Of a stretch of DNA of 64,000 nt, positions 43,231 through 53,051 are shown piece by piece. Both the position numbers and the translations under genes were made by a program. The DNA is taken from contig NZ_FNRI01000001.1 in the NCBI RefSeq assembly GCF_900107675.1, positions 186,001 through 250,000 on the forward strand, written 5' to 3'. This stretch comes from Alistipes timonensis JC136 (GTDB lineage Bacteria > Bacteroidota > Bacteroidia > Bacteroidales > Rikenellaceae). Under the pieces are notes generated by a model. The model was not told the origin of the DNA, searched no databases, and was given only the letters and a program-made list of their open reading frames with translations. Positions within the stretch are counted from its first letter, which is position 1. Each line of letters begins with the position of its first letter.

Positions 43231-45762
43231 CTAATATGCTAATTCAACGGCTGCGTAGTTATCGGCCGCAGCCTTGCCTTCGATGCGAATGTAAACCGTC
43301 ACCTCTTTCGACAGCGGATCGGGCGCCTGGAGTTTGTGGAGGGGTATCTCCACCACTCCGCCGGCGGGGCCCACCTCGAGCGACACCTCCTCGCGGGCGC
43401 GGTCGTAGCGGTTGGCCGAGCAACGTATGGCGGTGACCTTCACGGGTTCGTGCCCGCGTATGGGAACGATGCGCAGGGCCCGGGCCTTTTCGAACTGGTC
43501 CCAGCCGATGGTGAAGCTGAGGTTGACCGAGGGTTTCGTCAGTTCGAACGGCGACCAGAAAGCCACGGCGTCGGCCGGCCGGCGGTTCTGCGCCGGAGTG
43601 ATGCCACGCGCCTCCCCCACCAGCCTGCAGGCTGCGGCCAGCGGGTCGGCGAACGGCTCCACACGGCTCACCATGTGCGAGGCGTGCCACTGTTCGTCCC
43701 ACGTGCGAAAGTCGAAGACGGTGCCGTCGGTCTTGGCCTCCAGGTATTTGTTCAGCCGGGGCACGTAGTAGTCGCGGATGACTCCCGACCACACGCGGGC
43801 CGAGTAGTCGCTCAGCGAAGGGCCTCCCCAGACTGAGATCAGGCGGCGCGACTCCCCGACGAAACGTTCCTTCTCCTCCTCCGTGCATCCGGCTTTGCGG
43901 GCCATGCCGCTCCAGCGGTCGAGTCGCAGCAGCGGATGCGACGCCAGCAGGCGGTCGGCGTCGAGCAGCAGCTCTTCGATGCGCATGGCGCAGTCGTAAG
44001 CCTCCTCCCGGGCGCCGTAGAGGTCGGCCCAGTTGGCCGCTTCGAGCAGCATGTCGGCCTTCGACGCGAGGTAGAGGGCGGCGTACTGGATGGCATCGGT
44101 GCGGTAAAGTTCGTTGCCGCCCAACTCGCCGGCGCATGCGAGGAATTGTTCGATGGCCGTGTAATAATTCTCGTTGATGCCCATTGTCGGCATGCGGTGG
44201 GAGTACGGACGCAGCTGCCAGCGGTAGCGGGCGTTGTTCGTACACTCGTTGTACGACGATTGCAGCATCCCTGACCAGAAGCGGTCGATTCCTTCCGGGC
44301 AGCCTCCGTAACGTGCTGCGGAGTAGTCGTGCAGGAACTTTTTCAGGTCGATCCGGTCGTCGCTCCACCCTGCCGCCGCGATGATCTCGTAGACGATCTC
44401 GTTGCTCTCGACGCCCTCGGGCGAAGTGCCGTAACCGGTCAGGCGGCCCCTGTTCGGCGACGAAAGCGCTTCGAGGTGACCATTGGCGTAAAATTCCAGG
44501 TTGCCGATCAGCGCCGTGCGGCCGCCGAAGTTGGGCACCGTCGAGTAGATCCATTCCCGTCCGAAAAACCCTTGCAGGTGGTTCCAGCTCTTTTCGCTGC
44601 GCCAGATGAAGTTGTTGAAATCCACCGCGAGGTCGAGGATCATCATTCGTCCGTCGGGTGCGCCTTCCAACAGGGCCCGGACGCTCTCCGGGTCCCAGCT
44701 GTTGCGCTGGTAGCCGAACATCCACCCCTGCATCACCCATACGGCGTCGGGATTGGCTTCGGCGAGCGAACGGTAGATGGTCTCGCCGTAATGGCGGAGC
44801 GTCGCGGCGCGTTCGGGCGATCCCTTGGGGCCGAACGGCACGTCCATCTCGTTGAAGCTGTCGATGAGGTAGTATTTGCCCTTGCCGAACTCCTCCTCCC
44901 AGGCGCGGACGAAAGCCGTGCCGATCTCCGAAAAGAGCGGATCGAGGGGCGAGAGCATCCAGTTTTTGAAGCCGCTCCATTTGGTTTCGGTGAGCGTCGT
45001 CTCCGGGTGGATGCGCTTCATGGCCGGGGGAACGAAGCCTGCGAATCCCTGGTAAACCGGGGTCATGCCGAGGGCCTCCATGCGGTCGATGATGCGGTGT
45101 TGGAGGGCGATCTGCGCCTCGTGCCATTGGGGGGTCGGTGCGCCGTCGAGCCCGCTCATGTTGCCCATTCGCATCCACGGCAGGTGGGCGGGGCCGGTGA
45201 AGAGCACGCCGATCTCCTCGTCGGTGAGCCCCATCCGACGCCATACGCGGGCGAGGATGGCCTCGCCGGCGATCGGTGCCAGCGGCATGTCGAAGCCGTG
45301 GAGGGCCATCCAGTCGATCTCGCGCTCCCATTCGTCCCAGCCCCAGAAAGGCGAGGTGTAGCCGAAGGTGCAGACGTTCATGTAGAGCCGCCGTTCGAAG
45401 GGCGACGTGACCTCCCGCCGCGGCGTGTCGGGGAAGCGCTCCGGGAGGTCGAAGCGGCTGCCCGACCATGTGCAGACGCCGTAGCCGTGTGACGAAACGT
45501 AGTCGTAGAAACCCCGGCAGAGGGCCACGGTGCTGCTGCCTTCGATGCGGAGACACCCCTTGCGGGCCTCCACGGCGAAGCGGTCGCAGCCCGACGGGGC
45601 CTTGTCCACCAGTTTCAGCTCCACGTTTGCGGGCCAGCCGCCCGCTGCGCGGGCGATCACGCCCCGGGCTTCGTCGACGGGTGCCGATGCCGCGGCGGGC
45701 AGAGCCGTCGCAAGCATTGCCAGCGCAGGCAGGAGCCGTTTTATGATTGATCGTATGTTCAT
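43231..45762 (-). CDS. GH89 alpha-N-acetylglucosaminidase (NAGLU family)
   Basis: 843 aa, exported (signal peptide in RLLPALAMLATALPAAASA). ATG 45762 overlaps the stop of the acetyltransferase gene by 4 bp; longer frames upstream overlap that gene. Removes terminal alpha-linked GlcNAc, as in heparan sulfate or GlcNAc-alpha-1,4-Gal of gastric mucin. Order: N-terminal alpha/beta domain (about 25-120), TIM barrel beginning RRLYMNVCTFGYTSPFWGWDEWEREIDWM with acid/base candidate Glu305 in DSFNEMDVPFGP, and an all-helical C-terminal domain; the end is a beta-rich extension absent from the human enzyme. Confidence 0.95.
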   Translation of the reverse strand: MNIRSIIKRLLPALAMLATALPAAASAPVDEARGVIARAAGGWPANVELKLVDKAPSGCDRFAVEARKGCLRIEGSSTVALCRGFYDYVSSHGYGVCTWSGSRFDLPERFPDTPRREVTSPFERRLYMNVCTFGYTSPFWGWDEWEREIDWMALHGFDMPLAPIAGEAILARVWRRMGLTDEEIGVLFTGPAHLPWMRMGNMSGLDGAPTPQWHEAQIALQHRIIDRMEALGMTPVYQGFAGFVPPAMKRIHPETTLTETKWSGFKNWMLSPLDPLFSEIGTAFVRAWEEEFGKGKYYLIDSFNEMDVPFGPKGSPERAATLRHYGETIYRSLAEANPDAVWVMQGWMFGYQRNSWDPESVRALLEGAPDGRMMILDLAVDFNNFIWRSEKSWNHLQGFFGREWIYSTVPNFGGRTALIGNLEFYANGHLEALSSPNRGRLTGYGTSPEGVESNEIVYEIIAAAGWSDDRIDLKKFLHDYSAARYGGCPEGIDRFWSGMLQSSYNECTNNARYRWQLRPYSHRMPTMGINENYYTAIEQFLACAGELGGNELYRTDAIQYAALYLASKADMLLEAANWADLYGAREEAYDCAMRIEELLLDADRLLASHPLLRLDRWSGMARKAGCTEEEKERFVGESRRLISVWGGPSLSDYSARVWSGVIRDYYVPRLNKYLEAKTDGTVFDFRTWDEQWHASHMVSRVEPFADPLAAACRLVGEARGITPAQNRRPADAVAFWSPFELTKPSVNLSFTIGWDQFEKARALRIVPIRGHEPVKVTAIRCSANRYDRAREEVSLEVGPAGGVVEIPLHKLQAPDPLSKEVTVYIRIEGKAAADNYAAVELAY

Positions 45763-46868
45763 ACTTTGAGGAATGTGTTTTTCTTGTAAAGGAAATAGAG
45801 GAATAACCAGCAGGCGGCGACGTATCCGGCATTGTTCACGACCGCGGCTACGGTCTCGGGGCATTTCGATGCCGCACCGCCGAAGAAGAAGTCGGAAATC
45901 CGGCCGAAGGGAATGATTCGCTGTGCGAGGTAGATGGTGATGGAGTTAAGTCCGATGACGCGGAAAAAGAGCGTCCACCGTTTCCAGCCGCGCACGTCGA
46001 TCAGGTAGTAGAACAGCGCGAACATCCCCAGCGAATAGCCTGTCACCACACAGGTGAACGAACTGCTCCACAGCTTTTTGTTGATCGGCATGACGCCGCT
46101 CCATGCAATTCCGACAAGCGTGATCGCCGCCGCCGCGAGGGCCATGTACAGCGCTTTGCGGTCTCCCGTGAGTCCCGGCCGTTCGCGGCGCAGGAACTCT
46201 CCGGTGAACATGCCGAACATGGCCGAGACGATGGCCGGAACGGTGCTCAGCAGCCCTTCGGGGTCGAACGTCTTGTAGAGGATGCGTCCCGGGAGCCATT
46301 GCCGGTCGACCCACCCCGCCAGGTTGCCCTGGATTGAGAGCGGGTCGGCGCCGGCCGGCGCATCGGGCGCGGCGACGAGACAGAGCAGCAGCGAGTAGCC
46401 GATCAGCACGGCTGCGGCCACGATGCCCCGCGTCTTCACGCCGCAATATATATAAAGTATTGCGGCGAACATCCACGCCAGTCCGATGCGGCCCAGTACG
46501 CTCGCCACGCGCAGCGACGCGAAGTCGAGTTTGAACAGTCCGTTGTAGACCAGTCCCAGGACCACGAGCGTCACGCCCCGGCGGATGACCTTGCCCAGTA
46601 TCGCCCGTTCGCCGAGGCCGTTGGCGCGTTGTTTGGCCAGCGAGAAGGGGAACGAAACGCCCGCGATGAAGAGGAACAGCGGGAAGATCGTGTCGTGATG
46701 GGTCAGCCCGTCCCAGGCGGCGTGCCCCATCGACCCGGCGACGGCGTCGGTGAAGGGGTTGGGCCACAGGGCGCAGAGCGATGCCACGAGACCCGAGAAG
46801 CCCATGATGAAGAGCATGTCGAATCCTCGCAGGGCGTCCAGCGAAAGGAGTCTTTGGTTTGGTTTCAT
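45759..46868 (-). CDS. HGSNAT-like transmembrane N-acetyltransferase (DUF5009/acyltransferase)
   Basis: 369 aa, about ten transmembrane helices, inner membrane. It begins LLSLDALRGFDMLFIMG, the start pattern of the heparan-alpha-glucosaminide N-acetyltransferase family. The active-site signature is present as GHAAWDGLTHHDTIFPLFLFIAG, with the His of GHAAW matching the acetyl-carrying His of the human enzyme. The family moves an acetyl group from cytosolic acetyl-CoA to a terminal glucosamine on the other side of the membrane. Coupled by ATGA overlap to GH89, which would then cut the GlcNAc product. Confidence 0.88.
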   Translation of the reverse strand: MKPNQRLLSLDALRGFDMLFIMGFSGLVASLCALWPNPFTDAVAGSMGHAAWDGLTHHDTIFPLFLFIAGVSFPFSLAKQRANGLGERAILGKVIRRGVTLVVLGLVYNGLFKLDFASLRVASVLGRIGLAWMFAAILYIYCGVKTRGIVAAAVLIGYSLLLCLVAAPDAPAGADPLSIQGNLAGWVDRQWLPGRILYKTFDPEGLLSTVPAIVSAMFGMFTGEFLRRERPGLTGDRKALYMALAAAAITLVGIAWSGVMPINKKLWSSSFTCVVTGYSLGMFALFYYLIDVRGWKRWTLFFRVIGLNSITIYLAQRIIPFGRISDFFFGGAASKCPETVAAVVNNAGYVAACWLFLYFLYKKNTFLKV

Positions 46869-46890
46869 GCGAAACGTCGTCCGGATCGGT

Positions 46891-48582
46891 TTATATCGGC
46901 TCGTCGGCCAGTTTGTTGTTGCCGGCGATGGCGGTGGTCGGCACGGGGAATACCAGCCGCGAAGGGTCGTTCGAAGCCTTGTGGTCCCACCACTCCTCGG
47001 TGAGGAACAGCCCCCAGCGGATCAGGTCCGTCCGGCGACGGCCTTCGCCCAGGAACTCGATGCCCCACTCGTCGACCATGCGGTACTTGTCGAGGTTGTC
47101 CTTGGTGACGGGATCGGGATCGGCCTTGTTCTCGAAGGCCCGCGAACGCACCTCGTTGATCAGGTCGGCGGCCTCTTTTTTCAGTCCGGCGCGCATCCGG
47201 CACTCAGCCAGCATGTAGTAAACTTCCTCGAGACGGATCATCGGGAAGAAAGCCGCCCAGCAGTTCTCGTCCTCCTTCGGGGCCACGGGGAACTTGGCAA
47301 GCCGGTAGAGACTCGGCTCCTCGCCGTCGAGCATCGACGAACGCAGCGTCGAGGGGGACTGTCCGGGCTGGAGCGTCGACATCAGCGCCACGTAGTCCAC
47401 CAGCACGAGCGGCTTGCCGCTGTATCCGGCGCGGATGCACGTGACGGGCGTACCGTCGGGTTTGAGCTGTGCGTCACGCATCAGCATTCCCACGTATTTG
47501 CCGCCGCCCTGGTAGACGTACTGCTTTTTGCGCAGGTCGTTGTCGTTGAATTTAGAGAACGGACCGTTGAGCTTGTAGGTGTAGGAACTTCCGTCGGGTG
47601 CATGCGAGGGGGTCAGGCCGAAGCCGTTGTAAGGCTGGAAAAGACCTTCGTAAACCAGTTTTTTGTTGTAGTGGAACCCGTAGCGGTAGAACATGTCGAA
47701 CATCTCCTGATCGGTGTTGCGCGAAGGCAGCGCCCAGATCAGCGCTTGAGACTGGCGGTTGTTGAAGGAGAAGGGGCCGTACCAGTTTTCGTCCAGCTCG
47801 TATTTGCCGTATTCGCCGCCGATGATCTCTTCGCAGAGCTTGGCGCACTCGGCGTAATGCTCCTCGCCGATATACGACTCGGCATTGAAATAGAGCCGTG
47901 CCAGCAGCGTCGCGGCGGCTCCGCGGCTGATGACGCTCGACGCCTCCGATCCGGCCTCCTTGGGATAGAGGTTCTCGAGGGCGTTTTTGAGCAGCCCTTC
48001 GGTGTGTGCATAGACCTTTTCGGCTTTGCTGCGGCCCTCGGCGGGCTTCGTCAGGTCGGTGAAGATCGGGAATGCCCCGAAGAAGTCGAGTCCGCGCAGG
48101 TAGAAATAGCCGATCAGCGCGTTGAGCTGGTTGACGTGGTCGGCCTTGTCCTTTTCGGTGAGGCCCAGCGAGGGATAGTCGAGCCGTTCGAGGTCCGTGC
48201 GGCACTCGATGGTCAGGGCGATGCCCATGGCCGTACCGCGCCACGTGTCGCTGATCGACGATTCGTCGGGTGTCCAGTTGTGGCTGTGCAGCCGGACGAA
48301 GTGTCCGCCGTCGTACCAGTCCTCGCCGCGTGTGGGCATCGACATCTGGTCGGCAGTCATCTCCTGCAGGTACCAGCGGCGCGGCGGACGCTGGCCGACG
48401 TCGTACCAGAACAGGTGGGTGAAGGGCCGGTTGAGCACTTTGTAGACGTCCTCCTTGGTTCGGAAGAATGTTCCGGGAGTCGTTTCGCTGTACCACTCGT
48501 CTTCGAGCGCGCATCCCGAAAAAAGCAGGCAGACGGCTGCCGCAAGGATGCCTATTTGGGTTTTTATGGAATATGATTTCAT
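46891..48582 (-). CDS. SusD/RagB lipoprotein of the GH89 locus
   Basis: 563 aa. Lipoprotein signal peptide with lipobox FSGC. SusD landmarks: LIGYFYLRGLDFFGAFPIF (scaffold helix and loop), ISRGAAATLLARLYFNAE, RLEEVYYMLAECRMRAG and the closing EFLGEGRRRTDLIRWG. It binds the target oligosaccharide and pairs with the SusC 19 bp upstream. Sequence differs strongly from the SusD at 15.1 kb, in line with a different ligand. Confidence 0.94.
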   Translation of the reverse strand: MKSYSIKTQIGILAAAVCLLFSGCALEDEWYSETTPGTFFRTKEDVYKVLNRPFTHLFWYDVGQRPPRRWYLQEMTADQMSMPTRGEDWYDGGHFVRLHSHNWTPDESSISDTWRGTAMGIALTIECRTDLERLDYPSLGLTEKDKADHVNQLNALIGYFYLRGLDFFGAFPIFTDLTKPAEGRSKAEKVYAHTEGLLKNALENLYPKEAGSEASSVISRGAAATLLARLYFNAESYIGEEHYAECAKLCEEIIGGEYGKYELDENWYGPFSFNNRQSQALIWALPSRNTDQEMFDMFYRYGFHYNKKLVYEGLFQPYNGFGLTPSHAPDGSSYTYKLNGPFSKFNDNDLRKKQYVYQGGGKYVGMLMRDAQLKPDGTPVTCIRAGYSGKPLVLVDYVALMSTLQPGQSPSTLRSSMLDGEEPSLYRLAKFPVAPKEDENCWAAFFPMIRLEEVYYMLAECRMRAGLKKEAADLINEVRSRAFENKADPDPVTKDNLDKYRMVDEWGIEFLGEGRRRTDLIRWGLFLTEEWWDHKASNDPSRLVFPVPTTAIAGNNKLADEPI

Positions 48583-48601
48583 CGGTTGATCCTCCTTGAT
48601 G

Positions 48602-51600
48602 TTATAAATTGAGCGTGATGCCGAACGTGAATACGCGGGTCGAGGGCCATACTTCCAGTCCTTCGAATCCGGGGGTCAGTCCGTTGGTGTTGACTTCGGG
48701 GTCGATGCCGCGGTACTTCGTGAGGCAGAATACGTTGCGTGCCGTGAAGGTGAAGCGGATGCTCCTGATGTAGCTCTTGATCGACGGGATGCGGAGCGTG
48801 TAGCCCAGCGTCGCGGCGTCGAGTTTGAGGAACGAACCGTCCTCGAGGAAATAGTCGCACAGTTCTTTTTCGCCGGTGATGTTGGCGTTGCGCCCGAATG
48901 CCGTTTTGAGACGGTTGCGGGTGTTCTGTCCCGATGCGGACTGCAGGCCGTGGTACATCTCGGTCATGTTGAAGACGTCGTTGCCGATCCAGCTGCGGAA
49001 GAAGAGCGAGAGGTCGAAGTTCTTCCACGAGATGTTGTTGTCCCACGACAGGATCACGTCGGGCATGGCCTGGCCGATGAAGCGTTTGTCTTCGGGGGTC
49101 TTCTGTGCGGCCGGAATGATGTTGTTGTCCTTGTCGTAGAGCAGCCAGCTGCCGTCGTCGGCGATTCCGGCGTATTTCCAGATGTAGAACCTGCCGATAT
49201 CTTCGCCCGGGGCGAGCCGCACGGCCTTGCCGGGGCTGCCCGGCGTCGGGAAGTCGTAATCGTCGAAGACGGTCTGACTGCCCCACAGCGTGATCAGGCG
49301 GGTTCTGTTGCGCGAGATTTGCAGCGAGGTCGTGTAGTTCCAGTCTTTCGTGCTGACGGGTACGCCCGTCAGTTCGATCTCGAAACCGTTGTTCTCCATC
49401 GAACCCACGTTCATCGTCGTCTTGTCGTAGACGGCGGGCGGCTGCGAAACGCTGATGTCGTAGATCATGTTGTCGACCTTGCGCTTATAGACGTCGAGCT
49501 TGCCGCTCAGGCGGCCTTTCAGGACTTGGAAGTCCACGCCGAAGTTATACTCGTCCTTGGTCTCCCACTGCAGGTCGGGGTTGACGTTGCGCGCCAGTCC
49601 GTAGACCGACGACCAGGCGCCGTTGAAATACCATGTGCGGACGACGCTGCTGCTGGTGTCGTACTTGTACATGCGGGTCGTGACGCCGGGCGAGAACCAC
49701 CCGTTGCCCGTGCGGCCGTAGCCGAAGCGGACGCGCAGGTCGTCGATCCATTTCACGTCCTTCATGAAACTTTCGTTCGAGATGCGCCATGCGGCCGACA
49801 CGGCGGGGAACCAGCCGTAGCGGTTGTTTGCGCCGAATTTCGACGAACCTTCATAGCGTGCGCTGACCGAGAGGAGGTAACGGTCGGCATAGGAGTAGTT
49901 GATACGGGCGAAATAGGCTACCAGTGTTTCCAACGGGTCTTTGTGCGAGTAGATCGACGATCTGCCCTCTTTCAGCCACGTACCTTCGCCCATGTTGTAC
50001 CACTTGGTGCCGTCGACCGAAAAATTGGCGTTGTCGCCTTCGAACCTCTCCTTGCGGCCCAAACGCTGGTAGGAGTATCCGGCCACGGCCTTAATGGAAT
50101 GTGCTCCGAAGAGCTTGTTGTAGTTGAAGATCCATTCCAGCGACTCGGTATTCTGCGTGCTCCATTTCTGCTCGGCATAGCCGTTGCGGGCCATTTCACG
50201 GCTGCGGCGATGGAGGGCCGATTCCCAGTAGGCCTTGTTGGCCGATGTTCCTACCGTACCCACGGTCAGCGTGGTGCTCAATCCGTCGTAGATATTCAGC
50301 TTGGCGCTGATGTCGGCCTGGAGACGTGCCGTATGATCCGCATTTTCGCTCAGGGCCAGCACGGCTACCGGGTTCCATTCACCCTCGCCTTCGAGAATCT
50401 TGTAACCCGAGGGATCGTCGGGGTTGTAGACCGGGATGGTCGGGTTGAGGTTCATGGCGTCGCGGAAGATGCTGCTCGGTGCGATGTTCGCTTTGGAATC
50501 GACGTAGTTGAGGCGCCCGCTCAGTTCGAGCCGGTCGTTCAGGGTCAGGAATTTGAAGTTGAAGCGTCCGCCGATCTCGCGTTTGTCCGAACGGATGGTC
50601 ATGCCCTGCGCGTTCTTGTAGAAGAGCGAAGCGTAGGCCGAGAAATTCTTCGTACCGCCGCTCATCGTCACGATGTGGCGCTGCGTGAAGGGAGTCCGGG
50701 TGATGGCGTCGAACCAGTCGGTGCGTCCGCCGCGGTCGGCCTGACCGTGGGCTATCCACTCGTCGGCCGAGAGCACTTCGGCCTTGCGGCGCACGGTTTC
50801 GGTGGTAAATTCGCCCGTGTAGCTCACCGCGGGGGCTCCGATCTGCCCCATGCGGGTCGTTACGAGGATCACGCCGCCCGAGGCGCGCGTTCCGTAGATG
50901 GCGCCGGCCGAAGCATCCTTCAGCACATCGATCGACACGATGTCCTCTTTTTGCAGGATGTTCATGTTGCCGCCGGGGATGCCGTCCACCACGATCAGCG
51001 GGCCCTGCTCCGATTTGATCGAGTTGGCGCCGCGCAGCTGGATCGAGATGCTGCTGTTGGGGTCGGTGCCCGATGCCGAGACGATGTTCAGCCCCGGGAC
51101 CTTGCCGGCAATGGCCTGCAGCGGCGAGGCGGTGTTGCCCGCGAGCAGGTCGCTGTTTTTGAGCGAGGTGACCGACGAGGTCAGTTCGCGCTTGTCCAGC
51201 GTGCCGTAACCGATCACCACGACGTCGTCCAATTGCAGCGACTCTTCGCGCAGGACGATATCGACTGAGGTGCGTCCCTGCACGGGAACCTCCTGGGTCT
51301 TGTAGCCGATCGACTGCACGATCAGCGTGGCGTTCGGGAGCGGTTCGCCGAAAGCGAATTGTCCCTCGACGTTCGTGGCGCAGGCTTTTCCGGTACCTTT
51401 GACGATGACCGTCACGCCGACGAGCTTCTCGCCCTGTTCGCCGGTGACGACGCCCGAAAGGTTGCGGGGAGCCTCTTCTTTCTTGGCCGCGAGCGAGATC
51501 TGGTAGTTCGAGACGGTATAGGCGATGGCCGTTCCGCCGAAGAGTTTGTCGAGCGTCGCGCCGATGGTTGCGTCCTTCACCTCGATATCCACTTTGCGGT

Positions 51601-51778
51601 CGAGGTCCGGCAGCGACGAGTTGTAGAAAAAGCGGTATTCGCTTGTGCGCTCTATCTGCTGGATCACCGAGCGTATGGCCGTCTTGCGGGCCGACACGGT
51701 GATCTGGGCGAACGTACATAGCGGCATGCACACCGCGAGGGCGAGCAGTGCCAGGCACGTTTTGCGTATTGAACTCAT
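48602..51778 (-). CDS. SusC-type TonB-dependent transducer with STN domain
   Basis: 1058 aa. Signal peptide (ALLALAVCMPLCTFAQ), STN secretin/TonB short domain (about 25-100; IRSVIQQIERTSEYRFFYN), carboxypeptidase-like domain (NLSGVVTGEQGEKLVGVTVIVKG), TonB box region (LDDVVVIGYG), plug (LIVVDGIPGG, VLKDASAGAIYGTRASGGVI) and barrel. The STN domain contacts the FecR anti-sigma factor, so substrate uptake is signalled to the sigma factor encoded just upstream. Imports the oligosaccharide handled by GH89. Confidence 0.95.
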   Translation of the reverse strand: MSSIRKTCLALLALAVCMPLCTFAQITVSARKTAIRSVIQQIERTSEYRFFYNSSLPDLDRKVDIEVKDATIGATLDKLFGGTAIAYTVSNYQISLAAKKEEAPRNLSGVVTGEQGEKLVGVTVIVKGTGKACATNVEGQFAFGEPLPNATLIVQSIGYKTQEVPVQGRTSVDIVLREESLQLDDVVVIGYGTLDKRELTSSVTSLKNSDLLAGNTASPLQAIAGKVPGLNIVSASGTDPNSSISIQLRGANSIKSEQGPLIVVDGIPGGNMNILQKEDIVSIDVLKDASAGAIYGTRASGGVILVTTRMGQIGAPAVSYTGEFTTETVRRKAEVLSADEWIAHGQADRGGRTDWFDAITRTPFTQRHIVTMSGGTKNFSAYASLFYKNAQGMTIRSDKREIGGRFNFKFLTLNDRLELSGRLNYVDSKANIAPSSIFRDAMNLNPTIPVYNPDDPSGYKILEGEGEWNPVAVLALSENADHTARLQADISAKLNIYDGLSTTLTVGTVGTSANKAYWESALHRRSREMARNGYAEQKWSTQNTESLEWIFNYNKLFGAHSIKAVAGYSYQRLGRKERFEGDNANFSVDGTKWYNMGEGTWLKEGRSSIYSHKDPLETLVAYFARINYSYADRYLLSVSARYEGSSKFGANNRYGWFPAVSAAWRISNESFMKDVKWIDDLRVRFGYGRTGNGWFSPGVTTRMYKYDTSSSVVRTWYFNGAWSSVYGLARNVNPDLQWETKDEYNFGVDFQVLKGRLSGKLDVYKRKVDNMIYDISVSQPPAVYDKTTMNVGSMENNGFEIELTGVPVSTKDWNYTTSLQISRNRTRLITLWGSQTVFDDYDFPTPGSPGKAVRLAPGEDIGRFYIWKYAGIADDGSWLLYDKDNNIIPAAQKTPEDKRFIGQAMPDVILSWDNNISWKNFDLSLFFRSWIGNDVFNMTEMYHGLQSASGQNTRNRLKTAFGRNANITGEKELCDYFLEDGSFLKLDAATLGYTLRIPSIKSYIRSIRFTFTARNVFCLTKYRGIDPEVNTNGLTPGFEGLEVWPSTRVFTFGITLNL

Positions 51779-51789
51779 TGTATTCGTGT

Positions 51790-51843
51790 TTTAAGGTATG
51801 TTTTACTGGAGTGGTTATGGAGCATTCCGCAAAATACCTTAAA
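51790..51843. repeat. Imperfect inverted repeat in the fecR-susC gap
   Basis: TTTAAGGTAT (51790-51799) and ATACCTTAAA (51834-51843) form a perfect 10-bp outer stem; inner segments pair partly. It lies in the leader of susC, 12-65 bases before its ATG. Inside, 51811-51840 on the plus strand shares two exact 10-mers (TTATGGAGCA and AAAATACCTT) with 53838-53864 before the surface lipoprotein gene. The other 110 bases of the gap hold a GC-rich hairpin only. Confidence 0.6.
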
Positions 51844-51954
51844 GGCCGGCGGCCGTTCCCGAAGGGAAGCCGGAGCGGCGGGAGAAGTGTCGTTCTATGC
51901 CATAGGCAGTGAGGTTTTCAGGTTCATTATTCGGGTTCAGTCGGTGTCGTGCGG

Positions 51955-52953
51955 TTATCGTTTTTCGTCGAGGACCACGGTGTTGTCCTCGATCGTATAG
52001 CTCACCTCTCCGGACAATCCGATGAGTTGGAGCACGTTCTGCAGGTTGTTGTTTTTGATGATACCCTCGAAGCGCAACTGTTTGATGCGCTCCGAGCGGA
52101 ATACGAAACGGATGTTGTACTCGCGGTCGAGCAGTTCGGTCAGCTTTTCGAGCGTCGTGCCGCTTTCGACGATCAGCTCGTTGTTGCGCCACAGTCCGGC
52201 GAACTGGGTGCGTCCCGAGCCGCTTTTGGTGAATCCGCCGTCGACGGTGTCGTAGGCTACGGCCTCCATCGGGTCCAGCGTCGTCGTGAAGCCGTCGCCG
52301 TCGTCGATGCGCACCTTTCCTTCGAAGAGCGTCGTCACCGAGGTCCGGTCCCCGGGGTAGGATTTGACGTTGAACGCCGTGCCCAGCGCTTCGACGGTGT
52401 AGTTCCCGGTGTTGACCCGGAACTGCCGTTCGGGGTCCTTGGCCACTTCGAAATACCCTTCGCCCACGAGGTTCACCTCGCGGCTGCGGAGGTTGTAGCG
52501 GCTGTCGTAACTGAGTTTCGAGGCGGAGTTGAGCCATACGTGCGTGCCGTCGGGCAGCGTGATGTTGGTCTTCTGTCCCTTTTCGGTGTAGATTTCGAAC
52601 AGGTGTCCCTGGCGGGCCGAGATTTGCGCGTAGTTGTACCATCCGACGAAACCCGCTACGGCGATGCAGGCCGCTGCGGCCCACGGAAGCAGGCGCCCGA
52701 GGAGCCTGCGGCGCGGTGCCGGAGCTTCGGGGGCGCTGCCGTCGATCGTTTCGCGGATACGCGCGTGGATGCGGGCTTTGGTCTGGCTGTCCATCGTACC
52801 GTTGGTTGCAGCCCATTTGCTCCGGTAATACTCGGCCAGTTCGGGATCGGATTCCGACTTGTCCCGCAGCCACTCCGTCAGTGTGCGTTCTTCCTCGGCG
52901 GAGGTGGCGCCGTTGAAAAACCGTTCCAACAGGTTTATAGGATCGTTATTCAT
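51955..52953 (-). CDS. FecR-family anti-sigma factor
   Basis: 332 aa, single-pass inner membrane protein. The cytosolic N-terminal helical part (about 1-80) binds the sigma factor. One transmembrane helix follows (LPWAAAACIAVAGFVGW, about 88-105), then the periplasmic FecR domain (ITLPDGTHVWLNSASKLSYD is the hallmark) and a C-terminal STN-like DUF4974 segment (IVESGTTLEKLTELLDREYNIRF). It keeps the ECF sigma factor inactive until the STN-SusC reports substrate. The start lies 98 bp after the sigma stop, behind a promoter-like element. Confidence 0.93.
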   Translation of the reverse strand: MNNDPINLLERFFNGATSAEEERTLTEWLRDKSESDPELAEYYRSKWAATNGTMDSQTKARIHARIRETIDGSAPEAPAPRRRLLGRLLPWAAAACIAVAGFVGWYNYAQISARQGHLFEIYTEKGQKTNITLPDGTHVWLNSASKLSYDSRYNLRSREVNLVGEGYFEVAKDPERQFRVNTGNYTVEALGTAFNVKSYPGDRTSVTTLFEGKVRIDDGDGFTTTLDPMEAVAYDTVDGGFTKSGSGRTQFAGLWRNNELIVESGTTLEKLTELLDREYNIRFVFRSERIKQLRFEGIIKNNNLQNVLQLIGLSGEVSYTIEDNTVVLDEKR

Positions 52954-52990
52954 ATAATGCAGTCTTGTTCGCGGTAAAGCCGCTTTCCAT

Positions 52991-53024
52991 TAAATATGCA
53001 TAACGCCTCCGAATCCCTTATCCG
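52991..53024 (-). promoter_or_regulatory. 34-bp promoter-like element before fecR (element A)
   Basis: Minus strand: CGGATAAGGG, 14 bases, TGCATATTTA, with GCGT conserved 8 bases after the GGG. The 3' end is 38 bases before the fecR ATG. It matches element B (53798-53831) at 27 of 34 positions with identical spacing. A GCCTCCG/CGGAGGC stem (53005-53011 and 53023-53029) overlaps it and is followed on the plus strand by seven T, so the same bases could end antisense transcription. Confidence 0.6.
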
Positions 53025-53051
53025 GAGGCCGTTTTTTTCAAAAAATCGGAT

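Noticed and set aside
43259..45832. An 857-codon minus-strand frame overlapping GH89 in another phase.
   Set aside because: Arg/Pro/His-rich shadow; the GH89 frame carries the signal peptide and catalytic motif.
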